The notes: generated by a model not told the origin, from the letters alone. Shown: positions 38,672 through 48,049, numbered from the stretch's first letter. The stretch: DNA of 64,000 nucleotides from Psychrobacter sp. Pi2-52 (GCF_904846705.1 NZ_CAJHBS010000001.1:124001-188000), one strand, 5' to 3'. Numbers and translations are program-made.

Positions 38672-38762
38672 TTGCGGTTTAAATAATCAGAGAATGGTAG
38701 ACTAATAATGGTTTATCACAACTACCGATCAGAGCCATCAGTCAGAATTATTAGGAGCTAAT

Positions 38763-40349
38763 ATGCAAGAGATAGAGCTGAAGTTTTTGGTACCAGAGTC
38801 ACGACTAAAGGGATTAATGCGTCAAACGCACGTTAAATCCTCACAAGTGACGCAACTGGCTGCACATTATTACGATACGCCTGACCAACAGCTTGCACAG
38901 GCAGGTATCGGTCTGCGTATTCGCAAAGAAGGCGATACATGGGTACAAACCATTAAAGCTGGTGGTGATGGTATCGCGGCACGCTTGGAGCACAATGCCG
39001 TACTCGATAATGAGCAAGTACAAACGATGCTCGATAATAATGAGTTGATGCCTGATTTGACAATATATGAAGACACTCCAATCGCTGCAGCATTGACTGA
39101 CTTTAAACTCAAAAAGTTAGCGAAGACGCTAACACGACTTTATATTACTGACGTCGAGCGCACTACGCGGTTGCTAACAGAAAGTAATGAGGATGAAACC
39201 GATAACTGTATCGAAATGGCTTATGATCAAGGAGAGATTATTCATGGTACTGATGACTCGCTACGCAAAGCTATTCAAGAGATAGAGTTTGAACTGGTGT
39301 CAGGAGATTTAGATTTTCTATTTACGACTGCCAAAACATGGTGCAAGCGCTATAAGCTGTGTCTATCTACCGTTACCAAAGCTGAAAACGGTAGCTTACT
39401 TATTAACGGACAAAATCACAGTCCAGCGGTCAACGCAAACCTAAGTCAATTGCAAATAGACAAAGACAGTAGTGCACCTGCCTTTATACGTGTAGTCGTA
39501 CATAATTGCTTATTGCAGATATTACCAAACAGCAGTGCTATCGTCGCTGGCAGTATAGATGACGATCATATTCTACAGTTGCGGATTGGTATTGATCGCT
39601 TGCGTACTGCGTTGAAAGCATTTGCTGAATTCTCTGATGAGATTAACCCTGAATGGCTGCCGATACTAAAGCAAACTGCATCCTTGCTTAGCGACTACTA
39701 TCAACTTGCTTATATCAATACACAGATCGAACCTGAACTACAAGCATGTGGCGCGCCTGCCGTTGACTGGACAACAGATATCGAAGACATAAAAATCACA
39801 CCCATCAATACGCTGCAAGCCAATGACTTTCAGATAACCTTGCTAGAGCTGATTGCTTTTACCATGAGCGACCCAAGCATTGAACCTCAGACTGATCAGC
39901 TTGCCCGCGACAAGCTAACGAAAGTCCTTTCTAAACAATATAAAAAATGTCTTAAAACCAATAAAAAAGCTGACGAAGTAAGTGTTACTGAGCTTATGAG
40001 CGATGACGTAGAGGTAAGCACAAACACTCCTGATAATGACCAACCTGAAATCGAGCTGCTCAATCAGTTACGAGATTTGCGTCACATCAGTGAATTCTCT
40101 ACATCTTTACTAAGTAAGAAAAAAGCTAAAAAGCAAACCAAACGTTGGCTGAAAAGGCTGATAAAAGCGCAAAAAGCGTTAGAACAACTGAACGATGATA
40201 ATCAATATCAGCAGTTTTATGAATTGAAATCAAAGACAGATGCTAATGCTTTATATGGTGCAGGTTGGTTTACGGCCATACTGACTGATGACCAGAGTCA
40301 CATTGATGCACGTTTAGCAAAATTTGCGGACAGCTCAACGTTTTGGTAG
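38763..40349 (+). CDS. CYTH-CHAD domain protein (YgiF-like triphosphatase)
   Basis: A 528-aa cytoplasmic protein. The N-terminal CYTH tunnel domain (about 1-200) opens with the EIELKF ExExK signature and has the basic RIRKEGDTWVQTIK strand. The C-terminal CHAD region (about 235-525) is helical, with RIGIDRLRTALKAFAEF and LKQTASLL repeats rich in His/Lys/Arg. E. coli YgiF hydrolyses inorganic triphosphate; CHAD domains bind polyphosphate. An acidic linker (about 405-440) splits the CHAD region. GGAG precedes the ATG by five bases. Monocistronic between two terminators. Confidence 0.88.
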   Translation: MQEIELKFLVPESRLKGLMRQTHVKSSQVTQLAAHYYDTPDQQLAQAGIGLRIRKEGDTWVQTIKAGGDGIAARLEHNAVLDNEQVQTMLDNNELMPDLTIYEDTPIAAALTDFKLKKLAKTLTRLYITDVERTTRLLTESNEDETDNCIEMAYDQGEIIHGTDDSLRKAIQEIEFELVSGDLDFLFTTAKTWCKRYKLCLSTVTKAENGSLLINGQNHSPAVNANLSQLQIDKDSSAPAFIRVVVHNCLLQILPNSSAIVAGSIDDDHILQLRIGIDRLRTALKAFAEFSDEINPEWLPILKQTASLLSDYYQLAYINTQIEPELQACGAPAVDWTTDIEDIKITPINTLQANDFQITLLELIAFTMSDPSIEPQTDQLARDKLTKVLSKQYKKCLKTNKKADEVSVTELMSDDVEVSTNTPDNDQPEIELLNQLRDLRHISEFSTSLLSKKKAKKQTKRWLKRLIKAQKALEQLNDDNQYQQFYELKSKTDANALYGAGWFTAILTDDQSHIDARLAKFADSSTFW

Positions 40350-40406
40350 AAGTAGGAATATTATGTTTATGACGGATACTGCTTTCATAAAGTAAAACCA
40401 CTTCAT

Positions 40407-40447
40407 AAAAAAGACAGCCTGTTATATAACAGGCTGTCTTTTTTTTA
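40407..40447. terminator. Bidirectional terminator
   Basis: AAGACAGCCTGTTAT pairs with ATAACAGGCTGTCTT, long flanking A and T runs; shared by the CYTH-CHAD gene and the converging YkuD gene. Confidence 0.9.
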
Positions 40448-40497
40448 TTGTGTTGAAATAGTTTCTGTCAGCGCCATGGCTAAATGTGCAACATGTC

Positions 40498-41013
40498 CTA
40501 ATTAGCCACAATCGTAACAGGCATCCCCTCTTCTACTTGCTCAAATAATTCTACAATATCTTCATTACGCATACGGATACAGCCATGTGATAGCGGAATA
40601 CTCATTGGTTCAGTATCTGGTGTACCGTGAATATAGATATAGCGCTCATAAGTATCGCAACCACCTTGGCTATTGCTACCTTTGTTTAACCCTTCTTCAA
40701 GACCCCTTAACCAAAGAATGCGGCTCAATATCCAGTCACGCTTGGGATGTAGCTCACCAAGATTTGCATCGTATATCTCACTTGTCGGCACACGCCCAAC
40801 AAATACCGCATTCATAGGCTCACTACCACCTATTTTCTGTTCAATGATATGCCTACCGAGCGGCGTGCAACCGCTATCCTGCTGACTACCAATACCATTC
40901 TTTGCAGTGGAGACTACGTATCTCGCAACCTCAGTTTTCTGCTGGTACAGCGTCAATGTTTGTTCAGCGATATTAATCACGAGTTGTTTATCAAGCGTCT
41001 TATTATTGGTCAT
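40498..41013 (-). CDS. YkuD-domain protein without signal peptide (ElsL-like L,D-carboxypeptidase)
   Basis: A 171-aa protein that is essentially one YkuD catalytic domain. The active site is complete: His129-Gly130, then SHGCIRM with His143, Cys145 and Arg147. The N-terminus (MTNNKTLDKQLVINIAEQTLTLY) is polar and has no export signal, so it should stay in the cytoplasm. That is the situation of ElsL of Acinetobacter baumannii, a cytoplasmic L,D-carboxypeptidase that trims recycled muropeptide tetrapeptides. An L,D-transpeptidase label would be the automatic call but fits location poorly. GGAAG is six bases before the ATG. Confidence 0.82.
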   Translation of the reverse strand: MTNNKTLDKQLVINIAEQTLTLYQQKTEVARYVVSTAKNGIGSQQDSGCTPLGRHIIEQKIGGSEPMNAVFVGRVPTSEIYDANLGELHPKRDWILSRILWLRGLEEGLNKGSNSQGGCDTYERYIYIHGTPDTEPMSIPLSHGCIRMRNEDIVELFEQVEEGMPVTIVAN

Positions 41014-41153
41014 AAATGCTTCCGACTATCTGTCATTCATCAGATTACTATTAAGGTTATTAGTAAAATGATTGAAAATTTCTATTATCAAGGGATTGTA
41101 TCAAGACATTTGGCACCGTAATATAGGGGCACACTTTTTGATGCTAGCAGATT

Positions 41154-42422
41154 ATGACGACTATTTCACCGACACGTGTGTCGATGTATGATTTTTTATA
41201 TCATGATACCCAGCCTATGCTGTCACTTTTGGCCGATGCGGCACAGCTCTCTCTACCGCAAGCTCGCTTAGGGATGGATGCCAGTCTACAAGCCATCGTA
41301 AGTGCATTGCTTGCCTATCAGCAGCGTCATCAGGGACAAGCAGTCAGCAAAAAGCTGTTTGGTCGTGGTGCTGTCAAAGAGTTACGACAGTATAATTCAA
41401 TGAACTTTGCCACCATTAGCGCCACACTTTACCATCGTCACGATGCAGCAGATGCTGTATTTAGCGATAATGCTCGTGTCATAAAAGCAAGCGAACATAT
41501 CGCCGAGAAGATCGATGCAACGATGCAGCAGGCTCAAACTCTACTCACCTCTTTATGCGTGATTGTGCTGCGTGAATTGGCTATCCTGACAGAATACAGT
41601 CAACTAGACAGTGATGAGATCAATAAATGGTTTGCACTACAACCACAGTTTTTATCAGCGGCCCGATTTAGCCCAGAGCATACGCATACCTCATCTGCTG
41701 AGACAGAAAGCAATAGTGACCTGCTCAAATCAACTACTGAAGCTGCTGAAGCGATAGAGAACAACCAAGAGAATAATGCGGAACGTACGTTACTAAATGC
41801 TGAGCAGTTATCAAGCACTCCACCTCCTTTTGATCCTTACTGGTATGAACTGTCCGGATTCAAACCTGAAAACTATGAACCTGTGCAAGATATGCAAATG
41901 GCAACAGGCAATTACTTAAAAGCCATTGGGCGTTCACCTGACAATCTACAGCAAGGTCGTCACAACGATATGCTAGTATTTACCGAGATGCATGCCGTTG
42001 CCTTACCACATCAACGCTGGCTGCTACAATTAGCCAAAATATCAGATATCTATCTCAGTCGAAATCGACTACGCGTTAACTCTGAACCAGCCAATCCACC
42101 TAAACCGCCTTTAGTAAGTTTGGGACTAATCGGCGGCAATAACGACAATACGCCAACCACCACTAGTGAAAAGCCTATCGAATATGAGGCTTCCACACCG
42201 CTATGGAAAAATCCGGTCATTCTTATCATCATACTTGTCGTTGGTGTCCTTGGTGCACTCGCTACCTTGAAATACCAATCGCAAAAGTCTGACGGTGCGA
42301 TTCTGGCAACTGAAGAAGTATTAGAACAAGATGCCATTGATGAGCGCCAACAGCAAGATGTAGCCATCGTCATGGTAGATGAAGATGAACCTGACATTGC
42401 AAAGACAGAAAAAGCTGAATAA
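41154..42422 (+). CDS. Hypothetical protein with C-terminal membrane anchor
   Basis: A 422-aa protein I do not recognise. Residues about 1-165 are helical and Ala/Leu/Gln-rich. An acidic Ser/Thr/Asn-rich linker (about 180-220) leads to a segment with FDPYWYELSGFKPENYEPVQ (about 225-245) and another helical part. One membrane helix (about 346-366: NPVILIIILVVGVLGALATL) is followed by a strongly acidic tail. By the positive-inside rule the large N-terminal part is probably cytoplasmic. Solitary, between the ElsL-like gene (divergent) and a shared terminator. No ribosome-binding site stands out. Confidence 0.7.
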   Translation: MTTISPTRVSMYDFLYHDTQPMLSLLADAAQLSLPQARLGMDASLQAIVSALLAYQQRHQGQAVSKKLFGRGAVKELRQYNSMNFATISATLYHRHDAADAVFSDNARVIKASEHIAEKIDATMQQAQTLLTSLCVIVLRELAILTEYSQLDSDEINKWFALQPQFLSAARFSPEHTHTSSAETESNSDLLKSTTEAAEAIENNQENNAERTLLNAEQLSSTPPPFDPYWYELSGFKPENYEPVQDMQMATGNYLKAIGRSPDNLQQGRHNDMLVFTEMHAVALPHQRWLLQLAKISDIYLSRNRLRVNSEPANPPKPPLVSLGLIGGNNDNTPTTTSEKPIEYEASTPLWKNPVILIIILVVGVLGALATLKYQSQKSDGAILATEEVLEQDAIDERQQQDVAIVMVDEDEPDIAKTEKAE

Positions 42423-42485
42423 AAAGCTTTACTATTAAGACAGCTATTCTAAAAGTGATGGTTTTAGCAATCATTTATTAGCCAT

Positions 42486-42524
42486 AAAAAAAGAGACCCT
42501 ATCAACATAGAGTCTCTTTTTTTT
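42486..42524. terminator. Bidirectional terminator
   Basis: AGAGAC-C-CTAT pairs with ATAG-A-GTCTCT (one mismatch) around CAAC, with long A and T runs; shared with argG. Confidence 0.85.
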
Positions 42525-42566
42525 GTGCGATCTAAGTTACGAATTGGCTATCAGTAGCCAAAAAAC

Positions 42567-43805
42567 TTACTTAGATAAATCGCGACCACGGCTAGCTTCG
42601 ATAGCTAGACGTAAGCCATTTAGACGGATAAAGCCTTCTGCGTCTTTTTGATCATAAGCGCCCGCATCATCTTCGAAAGTGGCGATTTTTTCATCAAATA
42701 ACGAATCATCAGATTTACGACCAACGACGCTCACGCTACCTTTATACAGTTTGACACGTACAGTACCGTTGACGTATTCTTGTGATTTGTCAATCAATGC
42801 TTGTAGCATCATACGCTCAGGGCTGAACCAATAGCCATTGTAGATGATTTTTGCGTAGCGTGGCATGAGCTCATCTTTTAGGTGTGCCGCCTCACGGTCA
42901 AGCGTTAGCGACTCGATACCGCGATGCGCTTTTAGCATAATAGTGCCCGCTGGCGTTTCGTAGCAACCACGTGATTTCATACCGACGTAACGGTTTTCAA
43001 CGATATCTAAACGGCCGATACCATGTTTGCCACCGATTTCATTCAGCTTAATCATGACTTCATAAGGCTTAAGTGCTTCACCATCGATAGCAACGATGTC
43101 GCCTTTTTCGTACTCTAATTCTAAGTACTGTGCTTCATCAGGTGCTTCTTCTGGGCTGACAGACCAGCGCCACATATCATCTTCTGCTTCAGTATATGGT
43201 TCTTCTAGGACACCGCCTTCATAAGAGATGTGTAGTAAGTTAGCATCCATTGAGTAAGGAGATTTTTTCTTATTGCCCGCATAATCGATTGCGATATCAT
43301 GCTCTTCAGCATATTTCATCAAGCTTTCACGGCTTGATAGATCCCACTCGCGCCAAGGAGCAATGGTGACTACGTCTGGTGACAAAGCAACAGCACCTAG
43401 CTCAAAACGAACTTGGTCATTGCCTTTACCAGTCGCACCATGGCTGATGGCATCGGCGTTATGCTCTTTAGCAATCTCAACCAAACGCTTGGCAATCAAT
43501 GGACGAGCAATAGACGTACCTAGTAAGTACTCACCTTCGTAAATGGCGTTAGCACGGAACATAGGGAATACGTAATCACGAGCGAACTCTTCGCGCAAAT
43601 CTTCGATATGGATATGCTTGATACCCATTGCCTGAGCTTTGGCTCGTGCTGGCTCAACTTCTTCGCCTTGACCGATATCAGCGGTAAAGGTGATTACTTC
43701 CGCATCATAAGTTTCTTGTAGCCATTTAGCGATGATTGAGGTATCAAGACCACCTGAATAAGCCAAGACGATTTTATTGATATTTTTTGGATCAAGTTGA
43801 GCCAT
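42567..43805 (-). CDS. argG: Argininosuccinate synthase
   Basis: Joins citrulline and aspartate using ATP in arginine synthesis, 412 aa, cytoplasmic homotetramer. [12 protein letters not shown] (about 13-24) is the PP-loop ATP-binding motif; [15 protein letters not shown] and [15 protein letters not shown] are conserved. GGGAG lies six bases before the ATG. It is divergent from pyrC-rnt, a neighbourhood also seen in Pseudomonas. Confidence 0.96.
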   Translation of the reverse strand: MAQLDPKNINKIVLAYSGGLDTSIIAKWLQETYDAEVITFTADIGQGEEVEPARAKAQAMGIKHIHIEDLREEFARDYVFPMFRANAIYEGEYLLGTSIARPLIAKRLVEIAKEHNADAISHGATGKGNDQVRFELGAVALSPDVVTIAPWREWDLSSRESLMKYAEEHDIAIDYAGNKKKSPYSMDANLLHISYEGGVLEEPYTEAEDDMWRWSVSPEEAPDEAQYLELEYEKGDIVAIDGEALKPYEVMIKLNEIGGKHGIGRLDIVENRYVGMKSRGCYETPAGTIMLKAHRGIESLTLDREAAHLKDELMPRYAKIIYNGYWFSPERMMLQALIDKSQEYVNGTVRVKLYKGSVSVVGRKSDDSLFDEKIATFEDDAGAYDQKDAEGFIRLNGLRLAIEASRGRDLSK

Positions 43806-44140
43806 GAAGAACTCCCATTATGAAATATAGTTTTAGAAAAGGCGACGATCAAATCGAAAGCAAGTCGAACGATAATTACCTGCTCAGTGTACATCATATT
43901 TACTATGGGCAAAAGTCTAACTGCCATAAGGCGTGCGCTTTTGACTTAAATTCTAGTCAACCTCATTTTTGCCACTAGGATTTAAACATCATTTAACGAC
44001 AAGATATTAATCTTAGCTCGATGAATTATGTACAGATATCTAGCCTTATATTTAGTCAAGTGGGCAAATCTGTTATGATAGACCCACAGTATTACTCCCT
44101 TTTGTTTCCTTTATTTGACGATATAGAGCGCTTTGACACT
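43806..44140. other. Divergent spacer between argG and pyrC
   Basis: Must hold both promoters. TATGAT at 44074-44079 is a possible pyrC -10, but its -35 is poor. No clear ARG box or pyrimidine attenuator hairpin is seen. Confidence 0.4.
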
Positions 44141-45211
44141 ATGACTGATTCGATTAGAGAATTGACCATCCTTCAGCCAGATGACTGGCATATTCATTTG
44201 CGTGACGATCTAGCCTTGAGCACGACCGTACCTCATGCAGCAAGCAGCTTTAACCGTGTCATCTGTATGCCAAACCTTGTGCCCCCGGTCAAAAATGCGC
44301 AGGATGCGATTGCCTATCGTGCACGTATCATGGAGCAATTAGCAGCAAGTAACTTAAGTCTTGAGCGCAAGTCAGCTTTCGATCCGCGTATGACTCTATA
44401 TTTAACGGATAATACCACTGCCCAAGATATCGAGTTGGCAGCGCAGTCAGGTATCGTACAGGCAGTCAAACTCTACCCTGCTGGGGCGACTACCAACTCC
44501 GCAGACGGCGTCACCAACATCAATGCCTGCGTCGATGTCTTTGAAGCATTAGAAAAATATAATTTGCCATTGCTAATCCATGGTGAAGTTACTCAAGACC
44601 ATATAGATATCTTTGATCGCGAAAAGCGTTTTTTAGATGAAGTGTTGGCACAAATTATCGTGAAATTCCCTACGTTGAAAATAGTAGTAGAGCACATCAC
44701 TACCAGCGATGCGGCAGATTTTGTATTGTCACAAGGCAACCATGTTGCTGCTACTATTACGCCGCAGCATTTGATGTTTAACCGCAATCATTTATTGGTT
44801 GGTGGCATTAAACCGCATTTTTATTGCCTACCTATTTTGAAGCGTGAGAGCCACCAAAAAGTGCTATTAGATGTAGCTACTAGTGGTAATCCAAAGTTCT
44901 TCTTGGGTACTGACTCTGCGCCACATGCGACAGACAAGAAAGAAGCCGCTTGTGGCTGTGCAGGTTGCTATAGTGCAGCCACGGCGCTGCCTTTGTATGC
45001 GACCGCCTTTGACAGTGTTGGAAAGATAGATAAGTTAGAGGGTTTCGCCAGTCGTTTTGGTGCTCAGTTCTACGGTTTACCTCTCAATGAAAGCACGATC
45101 ACACTTGTCAACACACCTATGCAAGTACCGACTGACTATCCTTATTTTGATGGTGCATCATTGACGCCCTTGATGGCAGGTGAGACGCTACCTTGGTCGA
45201 TTAAGGCTTAA
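44141..45211 (+). CDS. pyrC: Dihydroorotase
   Basis: Third step of pyrimidine synthesis, ring closure of carbamoyl-aspartate; 356 aa, zinc-dependent amidohydrolase of the E. coli PyrC class. Metal ligands are visible as [20 protein letters not shown] (carbamylated Lys), LIHGEV, VVEHITT and GTDSAPH. The frame is open for 40 codons upstream, but [20 protein letters not shown] is where homology starts. rnt follows after a spacer with a large hairpin. Confidence 0.95.
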   Translation: MTDSIRELTILQPDDWHIHLRDDLALSTTVPHAASSFNRVICMPNLVPPVKNAQDAIAYRARIMEQLAASNLSLERKSAFDPRMTLYLTDNTTAQDIELAAQSGIVQAVKLYPAGATTNSADGVTNINACVDVFEALEKYNLPLLIHGEVTQDHIDIFDREKRFLDEVLAQIIVKFPTLKIVVEHITTSDAADFVLSQGNHVAATITPQHLMFNRNHLLVGGIKPHFYCLPILKRESHQKVLLDVATSGNPKFFLGTDSAPHATDKKEAACGCAGCYSAATALPLYATAFDSVGKIDKLEGFASRFGAQFYGLPLNESTITLVNTPMQVPTDYPYFDGASLTPLMAGETLPWSIKA

Positions 45212-45252
45212 TGCTCACAAAGCTTAGTATTCAAAAATGACCTATTATTTTA

Positions 45253-45320
45253 TCCTATGATATTAATGATACCTTTGTAGTAGATTTCTTTGTACTAAAG
45301 GTGCAGTTAATATCATAGGA
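45253..45320. repeat. Large hairpin between pyrC and rnt
   Basis: Outer arms TCCTATGATATTAA (45253-45266) and TTAATATCATAGGA (45307-45320) are perfect; inner ACCTTT/AAAGGT and AGTA/TACT extend the stem. No T run follows. It could stabilise or separate the two messages. Confidence 0.7.
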
Positions 45321-45375
45321 TGCTTATTTCTTATTCAATATATTAGTACGACTGATAAAAGTGATTTAACTTTAT

Positions 45376-46161
45376 ATGACCAATCAAAACATAGCGACCT
45401 TGCCTGACGAAGACTTATCAAACCCTAAATCTGCTAGTCTTGATGCTACTCTAAGCAATTCCCCGAAAGATGCAGCTTCAGCGACGGATGAGCAGGCGCC
45501 TATGGCCTTAAAAGACCGCTTTCGCAAGTTCTTGCCTGTCGTCGTCGACGTGGAAACAGCAGGTTTCAACGCTCAGACCGATGCACTGTTAGAAATTGCC
45601 TGCATTCCCGTCTTACTGAATGAGCAAGGTGTATTTTATCCAGGTGAAGCTTTTAACGCTCATATTGAGCCTTTTGAAGGCGCAAACTTAGAGCCAAGTG
45701 CGCTTGCCTTTACTGGTATTGACCCTAAAAACCCAATGCGTAAAGCTATTGCTGAAGATGAAAAAACAGCGTTGCGCCGCATCTTTAAAGGGTTAAAAGA
45801 CGTACGCCGTGACGAAGAATGCCGTCAATGTGTCTTAATTGGGCACAATGCTCATTTTGACTTGGCTTTTTTGAATGCAGCTGTGCTACGAACCAATAGC
45901 AAAAACCACAATCCATTTCATAATTTTTCAGTATTCGATACCGTTACCTTATCAGCATTAGCATTTGGTCAAACCGTCCTAGCACGCGCTTGTAAAGCAG
46001 CAGGGTTAGAGTTTGATGGTAAGAATGCTCACTCAGCTCTGTATGACACTCAAAAGACTGCTGAACTATTCTGTCATATACTGAATAACTATCCCATGTT
46101 GGCCAATGCGCTGCATAATGAAGACGCGAAAGAAGAGTCAACTGATAGCGACAGTCAATAA
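45376..46161 (+). CDS. rnt: Ribonuclease T
   Basis: 3'-5' exoribonuclease that matures tRNA and rRNA ends, dimeric, DEDDh family. The motifs are complete: VVDVETAGF (Exo I), GHNAHFDLAFLN (Exo II), HSALYDTQKTAELF (Exo III, His and Asp). The protein is 261 aa, about 25 residues longer at the N-terminus than usual, with a polar Ser/Asp-rich stretch. No ribosome-binding site is visible at this ATG; the ATG at 45502 (MALKDRFRKFLPVVVDVE) has a plausible AGG and would give a conventional size, so the true start is uncertain. Confidence 0.92.
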   Translation: MTNQNIATLPDEDLSNPKSASLDATLSNSPKDAASATDEQAPMALKDRFRKFLPVVVDVETAGFNAQTDALLEIACIPVLLNEQGVFYPGEAFNAHIEPFEGANLEPSALAFTGIDPKNPMRKAIAEDEKTALRRIFKGLKDVRRDEECRQCVLIGHNAHFDLAFLNAAVLRTNSKNHNPFHNFSVFDTVTLSALAFGQTVLARACKAAGLEFDGKNAHSALYDTQKTAELFCHILNNYPMLANALHNEDAKEESTDSDSQ

Positions 46162-46444
46162 GTCACATATTCTATATTGCCAATCATACATAATAGTGCT
46201 ATTTGTAATACTTGATGACTTTGACATCTTGATTTGGCAATCAATAGGGATATGATTGATATCATAATATATAGACGGAACTATTTTTTCGTGATTACAG
46301 ACATAGTTGTTCTATTCGATACGAATAACTGTCTGATGATAAAATATCACTCCTAAGCGATGTAGTTATATCCTATAGATGGTTCAAGTTGCTCACACTG
46401 TCTTGATAGTAGGTATTATCAAGATTAATAGGAGGGACTTTATT

Positions 46445-46642
46445 ATGGATCCACAGCTCAAGTTATGGGGCACCATTCTCGGCTATATGCTACTCGCATT
46501 GACGATTAGTGCCTGTACTTCTTTATGGATTCGCTATCATTTGAAGCGAAATGACCTACATCCACGTCGCGCAATTAAAAAAAGATATTTAATTTTAAAA
46601 AGACGTAGAAAAAGGCTTGACAGGAAGCGCCGACACTATTAA
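46445..46642 (+). CDS. Small single-pass membrane protein with basic tail
   Basis: A 65-residue protein not recognised as a family. One membrane helix (about 6-26: LWGTILGYMLLALTISACTSLW) is followed by a strongly basic tail, nearly half Lys/Arg. Positive-inside topology puts the tail in the cytoplasm, where it might touch RNA, ribosomes or lipid head groups. AGGAGGG lies about eight bases before the ATG, much better than the upstream ATG at 46379. The last codons contain the -35 element of the tRNA-Glu promoter. Confidence 0.7.
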   Translation: MDPQLKLWGTILGYMLLALTISACTSLWIRYHLKRNDLHPRRAIKKRYLILKRRRKRLDRKRRHY

Positions 46643-46645
46643 AAT
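46617..46645 (+). promoter_or_regulatory. Sigma-70 promoter of tRNA-Glu
   Basis: TTGACA (46617-46622), 17-bp spacer, TAAAAT (46640-46645), then ACGCACCAC. Hexamers and spacing are identical to the tRNA-Asn promoter. The -35 lies inside the end of the small membrane protein gene. Confidence 0.7.
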
Positions 46646-46694
46646 ACGCACCACTTCAGCATAAATGGTGAAAGCAGTTGAAGTGTTGTTACTA

Positions 46695-46770
46695 GTCCCC
46701 ATCGTCTAGAGGCCTAGGACACCGCCCTTTCACGGCGGTAACGGGGGTTCGAATCCCCCTGGGGACGCCA
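46695..46770 (+). tRNA. tRNA-Glu (anticodon TTC)
   Basis: A 76-nt cloverleaf: acceptor GTCCCCA/TGGGGAC, D-arm TCGTCTAGAGGCCTAGGACA, anticodon loop CTTTCAC giving TTC, T-arm GGGGGTTCGAATCCCCC, CCA encoded. Confidence 0.97.
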
Positions 46771-46833
46771 CTATTTGGCGTCACTTGTTAGCACTATTGC
46801 TTAGCATTAGATTAGACTAACAAGCGTACCACC

Positions 46834-46872
46834 AAAACCCAGTTCATAATAAATTATGAACTGGGTTTTTTT
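46834..46872 (+). terminator. Terminator after tRNA-Glu
   Basis: ACCCAGTTCATAAT and ATTATGAACTGGGT form a perfect stem around AA, with a T run. Confidence 0.88.
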
Positions 46873-46907
46873 ATACCTGTTATTAAAAGCTAACTTATTT
46901 TTTTAAA

Positions 46908-46944
46908 TAAAAAAGCCAGCATCAATTGAATGCTGGCTTTTTCT
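46908..46944 (-). terminator. Terminator of the BLUF gene
   Basis: AAGCCAGCAT/ATGCTGGCTT stem with a central TCAATTG-type loop, T-rich on the minus strand. Confidence 0.8.
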
Positions 46945-47009
46945 ATTTGGTTGTCTTATTAATTATAAATATAGCTTGGCTTAATGGGAACTTTAATCAT
47001 TTCTATCGA

Positions 47010-47618
47010 TTACAGCAGCAACCATAGCAACGTAGCAACTATCATTAATCCCAATATCGTCTGGATCAAAAAGAACGCCTGATGCTGCCCTACAACCTTA
47101 CTTAAAGTCACCCCTAGCGTGCTGTATTTGACAGGAGGCGTATCGACGTTGCCTGTTCTCGTTTGCTCTTCATAGTAGCCTTGCAATATGTCTAAGAACT
47201 TCTGCCACTCATTAGAATCCCATTCATACGGCTTAAATGGCATTAACTTTTTAAGCTCAGGCTCTTTAGTCATCCAACGCTCAAGGGTAATCGAACGTAA
47301 TGACCAACCGGAAAAACGGCGTTTGGTAATTTCAGAAAAATCTAAAATCTTTAATTCTTTATGTCGATCATCTACCAACAAACGATTTTTTAGATTGGTT
47401 AGTGCCTGCTCTGATCCTTCGACACACTGTAAAAAGTAGCCATTGCCATAGCAAAGAATACCCGTGACATTATCTATTTGATTGCGTTCAACCGCGGTCT
47501 CTGAGATATCATTAAGCGTGCTAGGACTTGAAAGACCAGTAGAGGTAATCCGGCTTATATACACAAGCTGGCAGAGATCTGTCGTTACTGGATTTGTTGA
47601 ATCGTTGATTGTTGACAA
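47010..47618 (-). CDS. BLUF-domain blue-light sensor with C-terminal membrane anchor
   Basis: A 202-aa protein. The FAD-binding BLUF domain (about 14-110) keeps the photocycle residues: Tyr20 in LVYISR, Asn46, Gln64 in YFLQCVEG, and Trp105 in FSGWSL. After a linker and a short helical region (about 115-150) the last ~22 residues (AFFLIQTILGLMIVATLLWLLL) are one hydrophobic helix ending the protein, so it looks tail-anchored with the sensor in the cytoplasm. The start is a TTG with GGGAG eight bases before it. Well-known short BLUF proteins such as BlsA of Acinetobacter are soluble. Confidence 0.88.
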   Translation of the reverse strand: MSTINDSTNPVTTDLCQLVYISRITSTGLSSPSTLNDISETAVERNQIDNVTGILCYGNGYFLQCVEGSEQALTNLKNRLLVDDRHKELKILDFSEITKRRFSGWSLRSITLERWMTKEPELKKLMPFKPYEWDSNEWQKFLDILQGYYEEQTRTGNVDTPPVKYSTLGVTLSKVVGQHQAFFLIQTILGLMIVATLLWLLL

Positions 47619-48049
47619 TCAGCTTCTCCCTATTATCAGGTAAATGTCGCTAAAACAATCATACTAACTTCAGAAAAAATATAGAGACAACATAACTAAG
47701 CGTAATGAATCGGTCTGATATATTATTGATTTTATAAGTTTTTATATTAATTGTATTAAGTTAGTTACATCATAGGTTAGTTTGGTCATTAAAGCAACCT
47801 ATTACTGGACATAGGCCCGCTCAGACACAAAAAATATATGTAATAACCATATTATATTCCAAAGTAGATTATATATATTCTCGGTATAGATTTTAGTAAT
47901 AGTTCATTTTTGGATTCATTAATTTTTAAGAATAGTACAGAAAAGTTCAATGAGGATATAGTGGCTACTGAAGCCATAATTCTTATTATGGCTACTATTA
48001 AATATAAAAGGAGTAAAACTGATGCTCGTTAGCGGAAGCGGAATTGAGT
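47619..48049. other. AT-rich spacer between BLUF gene and ispD
   Basis: Contains a hairpin AGCCATAAT/ATTATGGCT (47972-47980, 47985-47993), possibly the weak end of the ispD transcript. A 15-codon plus-strand frame with AGGAG at 48022 is judged chance. Otherwise nothing is seen. Confidence 0.45.
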
